Origin: Escherichia sp. E4742
GTDB lineage: Bacteria; Pseudomonadota; Gammaproteobacteria; Enterobacterales; Enterobacteriaceae
DNA length: 64,000 bases
Assembly: GCF_005843885.1 (NCBI RefSeq)
Contig: NZ_CP040443.1
Span: 4,712,001-4,776,000, forward strand
Reading direction: 5' to 3'
This document shows, piece by piece, positions 59,992 through 64,000 of this stretch. Position numbers and translations under genes: made by a program. The notes beneath the pieces are model-generated. The model saw only the letters and a program-made list of their open reading frames with translations. It did not search any database and was not told where the DNA came from. Within the stretch, counting starts at the first letter, position 1, and the number at the start of each line of letters is the position of its first letter.

Positions 59992-61161
59992 TTAGCTGTT
60001 GGCAACGCAAACTGCTTCAGGTTGTTTTCTGGCTGACATAAACACCAGCAACAATGCCAGTCCTGCGACAATCGCCCCCATCACCGGCACAAAACTGTAC
60101 CCCAGACCACCCGAAATCACTGCGCCACCTGCCGCGGCACCCAGAGCATTGCCCAGGTTAAAGGCACCAATATTCACTGAGGAAGACAGCCCCGGCGCTT
60201 CGCTGGCAACTCGCATCACACGCATCTGTAACGGTGGTACAACCGCAAAAGTTGCTGCGCCCCACACCACCATGCTGATAGCCGCACCAAACTCATTACG
60301 CGCCAGGAACGGAATCGCCAGCATAATCACCATCAGCAGCAACAAAAAGCCTTTCAGCGTGCCGTTGACCGAACGATCTGCCAGTTTACCGCCTAAATAG
60401 TTACCGATAGAAAACCCGACGCCAATCAGCACCAGCATGGCTGTTACGAACACCGGCGTTGCGTGGGTGATACTTTGCAGTACTGGTGAAATATAGGTGT
60501 AGAGGGTAAACATTGCGCCAGCCCCCAGTACCGTCGTCAGCAAGGCTGATAACACCTGCGGACGCATCAATACAGCCAGCTCTTTTTTCACTTCCGGTCG
60601 AGCTCCTGCGCCGCCTTTCGGTAACGAGAAGAACAGGCTAATCATTGAAATTACGCCCAGCCCCGCCGTTGCCAGAAACGACATCCGCCAGCCAATAGTT
60701 TCGCCAAGCCAGGTCGCCGCAGGAACACCGCCAATATTTGCCAGAGTTAAGCCCATAAACATAGTGGCGACAGCGCTGGCCTGTTTGTGTTTAGGCACAA
60801 CGCTTGCGGCCACGACTGAACCCAAACCAAAGAATGCCCCGTGATTCAGACTGGTCAGAATGCGTGAAAGCATCAGCGTCATATAATCCGGCGCGATGGC
60901 GGAAAGCACGTTGCCAAGAGTGAAAATGGCCATCAGGAAAATAAGCGCACTGCGCCTGGCGCGATGAGACAGCAGTAATGTCATCAGCGGCGCGCCAACC
61001 ATCACGCCAACCGCATAGGCGCTGATTAACATGCCCGCAGCAGGAATCGAGACATCCACACCGCGCGCAATGACGGGTAAAAGGCCCATTGGCGAGAACT
61101 CCGTTGTCCCGATACCAAACGCGCCAACTGCCAGCGCCAACAACGGATAGTTAATTTTCAT
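59992..61161 (-). CDS. ydhP: Major facilitator superfamily transporter YdhP
   Basis: 389 residues with 12 hydrophobic helices. The FGIGTTEFSPMGLLPVIARG stretch near residue 15 and LLLSHRARRSALI (about 62-74) are typical of the DHA1/arabinose-efflux-like MFS subfamily. It is an inner-membrane efflux-type transporter; substrate unknown. It converges on sodB and is preceded by ynhF on the same strand. Confidence 0.92.
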   Translation of the reverse strand: MKINYPLLALAVGAFGIGTTEFSPMGLLPVIARGVDVSIPAAGMLISAYAVGVMVGAPLMTLLLSHRARRSALIFLMAIFTLGNVLSAIAPDYMTLMLSRILTSLNHGAFFGLGSVVAASVVPKHKQASAVATMFMGLTLANIGGVPAATWLGETIGWRMSFLATAGLGVISMISLFFSLPKGGAGARPEVKKELAVLMRPQVLSALLTTVLGAGAMFTLYTYISPVLQSITHATPVFVTAMLVLIGVGFSIGNYLGGKLADRSVNGTLKGFLLLLMVIMLAIPFLARNEFGAAISMVVWGAATFAVVPPLQMRVMRVASEAPGLSSSVNIGAFNLGNALGAAAGGAVISGGLGYSFVPVMGAIVAGLALLLVFMSARKQPEAVCVANS

Positions 61162-61296
61162 GTCTAATCTCCACCTCTTCGCGTCATTACACGATATTCA
61201 TCAAAGTGGCGAAAGCATGACAGCAATCACAAAAAATTGAAAATAACAAAAAGAGAAAACACTTTTGCCATTTTGCTAACAAAAGGGAAGAGAGTG

Positions 61297-61318
61297 CGAG
61301 GGAGGATGCGCTCCCTCG
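61297..61318 (-). terminator. Hairpin after ynhF
   Basis: On the minus strand CGAGGGAG / CTCCCTCG with loop CGCATC, followed by CACTCTCTTCCCTTTTG. It starts 9 bp past the ynhF stop. Confidence 0.6.
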
Positions 61319-61326
61319 AAGGGAAA

Positions 61327-61416
61327 TCAGTGCAGCGCGGCAGTCAAACCTACGGCCACGATCAAACCGAGGACAATAATGGTTGTTACCAGTGAAAATT
61401 TAAGGTCGGTACTCAT
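61327..61416 (-). CDS. ynhF: Small membrane protein YnhF
   Basis: 29 residues: MSTDLKFSLVTTIIVLGLIV then AVGLTAALH. A single membrane helix covers most of it. A strong ribosome site AAAAGGAGAAAA precedes the ATG. It matches the known E. coli small membrane protein YnhF, a cytochrome bd-like or stress-related small protein of unclear role. It is too short for normal gene finders and lies between ydhP and purR. Confidence 0.93.
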   Translation of the reverse strand: MSTDLKFSLVTTIIVLGLIVAVGLTAALH

Positions 61417-61654
61417 CAAGTTTTCTCCTTTTTTATTACCCTACAAAAAGTGATATTACGCATTTTTACACACTGTGAAGAAAAAATCTCCCGCCATTTA
61501 TAATGATAAGTGTTTTTACCACTTCCCCTTTTCATCAAGATCGGCCAAAATTCCACGCTTACACTATTTGCGTACTGGCCATTGACCCCTTCCTGACGCT
61601 CTGTGTCGTTTTTCCGGCGTACCGCAACACTTTTGTTGCGCGTAAGGTGTGTAA

Positions 61655-61670
61655 AGGCAAACGTTTACCT
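61655..61670. promoter_or_regulatory. PurR operator O1 of purR
   Basis: AGGCAAACGTTTACCT, a near-perfect PurR box centred on AACGTT, about 45 bp upstream of the purR ATG. It is the known autoregulatory site. Confidence 0.9.
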
Positions 61671-61714
61671 TGCGATTTTGCAGGAGCTGAAGTTAGGGTC
61701 TGGAGTGAAATGGA

Positions 61715-62740
61715 ATGGCAACAATAAAAGATGTAGCGAAGCGAGCAAACGTTTCCACTACAACTGTGTCACACGTTATAAACAAAACTCGTTTCGTCGC
61801 TGAAGAAACGCGCAACGCCGTGTGGGCAGCGATTAAAGAATTACACTACTCCCCTAGCGCGGTAGCGCGTAGCCTGAAGGTTAACCATACCAAGTCTATC
61901 GGCTTGCTGGCGACCAGCAGCGAAGCAGCCTATTTCGCGGAGATCATCGAAGCGGTTGAAAAAAATTGCTTCCAGAAAGGTTACACGCTGATCCTCGGCA
62001 ACGCGTGGAACAATCTGGAGAAACAGAGAGCCTATCTGTCGATGATGGCGCAAAAACGCGTCGATGGCCTGCTGGTCATGTGTTCTGAGTATCCGGAACC
62101 GTTGCTGGCGATGCTGGAAGAGTATCGCCATATCCCGATGGTGGTAATGGACTGGGGCGAAGCAAAAGCCGACTTTACCGATGCGGTCATCGATAACGCG
62201 TTTGAAGGCGGCTACATGGCCGGACGCTATCTGATCGAACGCGGCCATCGCGAAATTGGTGTCATCCCTGGCCCTCTGGAACGTAATACCGGCGCGGGTC
62301 GTCTGGCAGGGTTTATGAAGGCGATGGAAGAAGCGATGATCAAGGTGCCAGAAAACTGGATTGTGCAGGGTGACTTTGAACCTGAATCGGGTTATCGCGC
62401 CATGCAACAAATCCTGTCGCAGCCACACCGCCCTACTGCGGTTTTCTGTGGTGGCGATATCATGGCAATGGGCGCACTTTGCGCTGCTGATGAAATGGGT
62501 CTGCGCGTACCACAGGATGTTTCGCTGATCGGTTATGATAACGTACGCAACGCCCGCTACTTTACCCCGGCGCTGACCACTATCCATCAGCCAAAAGATT
62601 CACTGGGCGAAACGGCGTTCAACATGCTGTTGGACCGTATCGTCAACAAACGCGAAGAACCGCAGTCTATCGAAGTTCATCCGCGGCTTATTGAACGCCG
62701 CTCCGTGGCTGACGGTCCGTTCCGCGACTATCGTCGTTAA
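61715..62740 (+). CDS. purR: Purine repressor PurR, LacI family
   Basis: 341 residues. N-terminal helix-turn-helix ATIKDVAKRANVSTTTVSHV (about 2-21), hinge helix SPSAVARSLK (about 46-55), and a core that binds hypoxanthine or guanine. It represses purine and pyrimidine synthesis genes when purines are plentiful, and itself through O1 and O2. Its stop overlaps the convergent punR by 4 bp (TTAA). Confidence 0.98.
   Translation: MATIKDVAKRANVSTTTVSHVINKTRFVAEETRNAVWAAIKELHYSPSAVARSLKVNHTKSIGLLATSSEAAYFAEIIEAVEKNCFQKGYTLILGNAWNNLEKQRAYLSMMAQKRVDGLLVMCSEYPEPLLAMLEEYRHIPMVVMDWGEAKADFTDAVIDNAFEGGYMAGRYLIERGHREIGVIPGPLERNTGAGRLAGFMKAMEEAMIKVPENWIVQGDFEPESGYRAMQQILSQPHRPTAVFCGGDIMAMGALCAADEMGLRVPQDVSLIGYDNVRNARYFTPALTTIHQPKDSLGETAFNMLLDRIVNKREEPQSIEVHPRLIERRSVADGPFRDYRR
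61743..61758. promoter_or_regulatory. PurR operator O2 inside purR
   Basis: GAGCAAACGTTTCCAC, a PurR box that falls in the coding region for the recognition helix (codons about 10-15). It fits the second purR operator described in E. coli. Confidence 0.8.
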
Positions 62741-63669
62741 TCATCCGTTGCGGGAGTCTCTTCCGGCTCCCGCAGCCACTCCTTATTCAGCGTCTCACTA
62801 TCGCCGAGATACTCCAGCAACCAGGTTAACGCTGGCGACATATCATTCTGCTGCCATGTCAGGCAACATGCCGAATCAGGGAATGGATTTTCCAGTTCTA
62901 ACGCCACCCATTTTCCCTCATTAAGCCACGGTTTGGCGAAATGCGTAGGCACCATGCCAATGCATAAACCGGCCGAGATACAGGTTGCCGATGATTCCCA
63001 GTCAGGTACGACAAGCCTTTTTTGGTTATCCAGCAGCCAGGTAATTCGTTTGGGCAACGTCCGCGACGTGTCTTCGCGCACAAGCGACGGCCAGTTGCGC
63101 AACGTGTCATCGCTGAGCGGCCCATTCATCGACGCAAGCGGATGATGACTGGCAACAACGCAACTCCAGCTCAACATTCCCATATCCCGGAAGGCGTAAC
63201 GGCCACCGACCGGAATCGCTCGTGTCGCGCCAATCGCCAGTTCCACGCGCCCGTCGGAAAGCGCATCCCAGACGCCGTTGAACACTTCCTGAAAAACCAG
63301 AAGTTCGACGTCATCAAAATGGCGATAGAAATCAACAATCATCTGCCGCGTGCGTTCTGGCCTGACAATATTATCTACCGCGATAGCTAATTGACCGCGC
63401 CAGCCGTTCGCTATCTGCTGACATTGTTGGCGGGTGATCTGCATTTTTTTGACAACAGAGCGCCCTTCTTTGAGAAACCACGCCCCGGCAGCGGTCAGTT
63501 CCACGTCACGATGACGCCGTTCAAACAGCGGCACCGCCAGCCACTCTTCCAGCTGACGCACGGTATAGCTGACCGCAGAAGGAACGCGATGCAACTCCTG
63601 GGCTGCAGCGCTAAAGCTGCCATTTCGCGCCACTGCATCAACCACTTCGAGAGAATATTCAGACCACAT
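62737..63669 (-). CDS. punR: LysR-family activator of the purine transporter
   Basis: 310 residues. LysR winged helix at about 1-60: MWSEYSLEVVDAVARNGSFS, then AAAQELHRVPSAVSYTVRQLEE. The rest is the effector-binding domain. Formerly ydhB, it activates the divergent punC. It converges on purR, so two purine regulators lie side by side. The C-terminus ends EETPATDD. Confidence 0.93.
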   Translation of the reverse strand: MWSEYSLEVVDAVARNGSFSAAAQELHRVPSAVSYTVRQLEEWLAVPLFERRHRDVELTAAGAWFLKEGRSVVKKMQITRQQCQQIANGWRGQLAIAVDNIVRPERTRQMIVDFYRHFDDVELLVFQEVFNGVWDALSDGRVELAIGATRAIPVGGRYAFRDMGMLSWSCVVASHHPLASMNGPLSDDTLRNWPSLVREDTSRTLPKRITWLLDNQKRLVVPDWESSATCISAGLCIGMVPTHFAKPWLNEGKWVALELENPFPDSACCLTWQQNDMSPALTWLLEYLGDSETLNKEWLREPEETPATDD

Positions 63670-63781
63670 AGTTTGCCTGCAAAATTTTTGAAACCAGTCA
63701 TCAAATATTACCGTTTCACAACAGGAATTTCACTCCCTACACTTTGCGACGGTGTTTAATTGAGGAATTTAGAGAATATAC

Positions 63782-64000
63782 ATGCAACCTGGGAAAAGAT
63801 TTTTAGTCTGGCTGGCGGGTTTGAGCGTACTCGGTTTTCTGGCAACCGATATGTATCTGCCTGCTTTCGCCGCCATTCAGGCCGACCTGCAAACGCCTGC
63901 GTCTGCTGTCAGTGCCAGCCTTAGTCTGTTCCTTGCCGGTTTTGCCGCTGCCCAGCTCCTGTGGGGGCCGCTCTCCGATCGTTATGGTCGTAAACCTGTG
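63782..64000 (+). CDS. punC: Purine nucleoside transporter PunC (MFS), N-terminal fragment
   Basis: First 73 codons only; the gene runs off the right edge. It starts [20 protein letters not shown] and has the MFS drug-resistance-type features [16 protein letters not shown] and the first-loop [13 protein letters not shown]. Formerly ydhC, it is reported to move purine nucleosides. It is divergent from its activator punR; the ATG follows GAATATAC, with a weak AGAG. Confidence 0.9.

Overview
The window is a 64 kb piece of an Escherichia coli chromosome (or a very close Shigella/Escherichia relative), on the terminus side of the replichore. Nearly every reading frame can be recognised as an ortholog of an E. 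coli K-12 gene, in the order I remember for K-12 from pntB to ydhC/punC. I recognised the genes from family motifs and from memory of K-12; no database was searched. No rRNA, tRNA, CRISPR array, prophage, insertion sequence or plasmid gene was seen, and no long gene is obviously broken. It is not exactly K-12: rsxC carries one more 96-bp repeat, mepH has a longer Lys-rich linker, anmK has a short C-terminal extension, and uidB encodes proline at residue 100.

Layout. 1-5.8 kb: transhydrogenase pntAB (pntB cut by the window edge), periplasmic ydgH, amino-acid antiporter ydgI, pterin reductase folM and the membrane protein ydgC. 5.8-9 kb: the PhoP-linked two-component system rstAB, then the replication-termination module TerB-tus. 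8.9-15.1 kb: fumarases fumC and fumA, mannose-6-phosphate isomerase manA, and ydgA. 15.3-21.8 kb: the glucuronide operon uidABC with its repressor uidR, and the bile-acid dehydrogenase hdhA. 21.9-28 kb: malI/malXY with twin MalI operators, adenosine deaminase add, oxidoreductase ydgJ. 28.3-36 kb: small genes blr and cnu, ydgK, and the rsxABCDGE electron-transfer operon ending in nth. 36.6-43.5 kb: dtpA, gstA, a vitamin B6/tyrosyl-tRNA block (pdxY, tyrS, pdxH), mliC and anmK. 43.7-50.5 kb: slyB, slyA, the divergent efflux-like ydhIJK set, sodC, ydhF, ydhL. 49.9-57.6 kb: the electrophile-response run nemR-nemA-gloA, then rnt-lhr. 57.6-64 kb: grxD, mepH, sodB, ydhP, ynhF, purR, punR and the start of punC.

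Themes. Redox and electrophile defence is strongly represented (pntAB, a SoxS-type box before fumC, rsx, nemRA-gloA, gstA, grxD, sodC, sodB). The rsx complex is known to reset SoxR, and a SoxS-type box stands before fumC in the same window. PhoP-type boxes stand before both rstA and slyB. Purine salvage recurs in add, purR and punR/punC. The most sequence-specific points of interest are the expanding RsxC repeat, the Pro100 allele of uidB, the palindromes in the uid control region, the duplicated terminator around a REP pair, the long nth-dtpA gap with a CRP-like site, and a possible 31-codon ORF before ydgI. I found no convincing undescribed multi-gene system.
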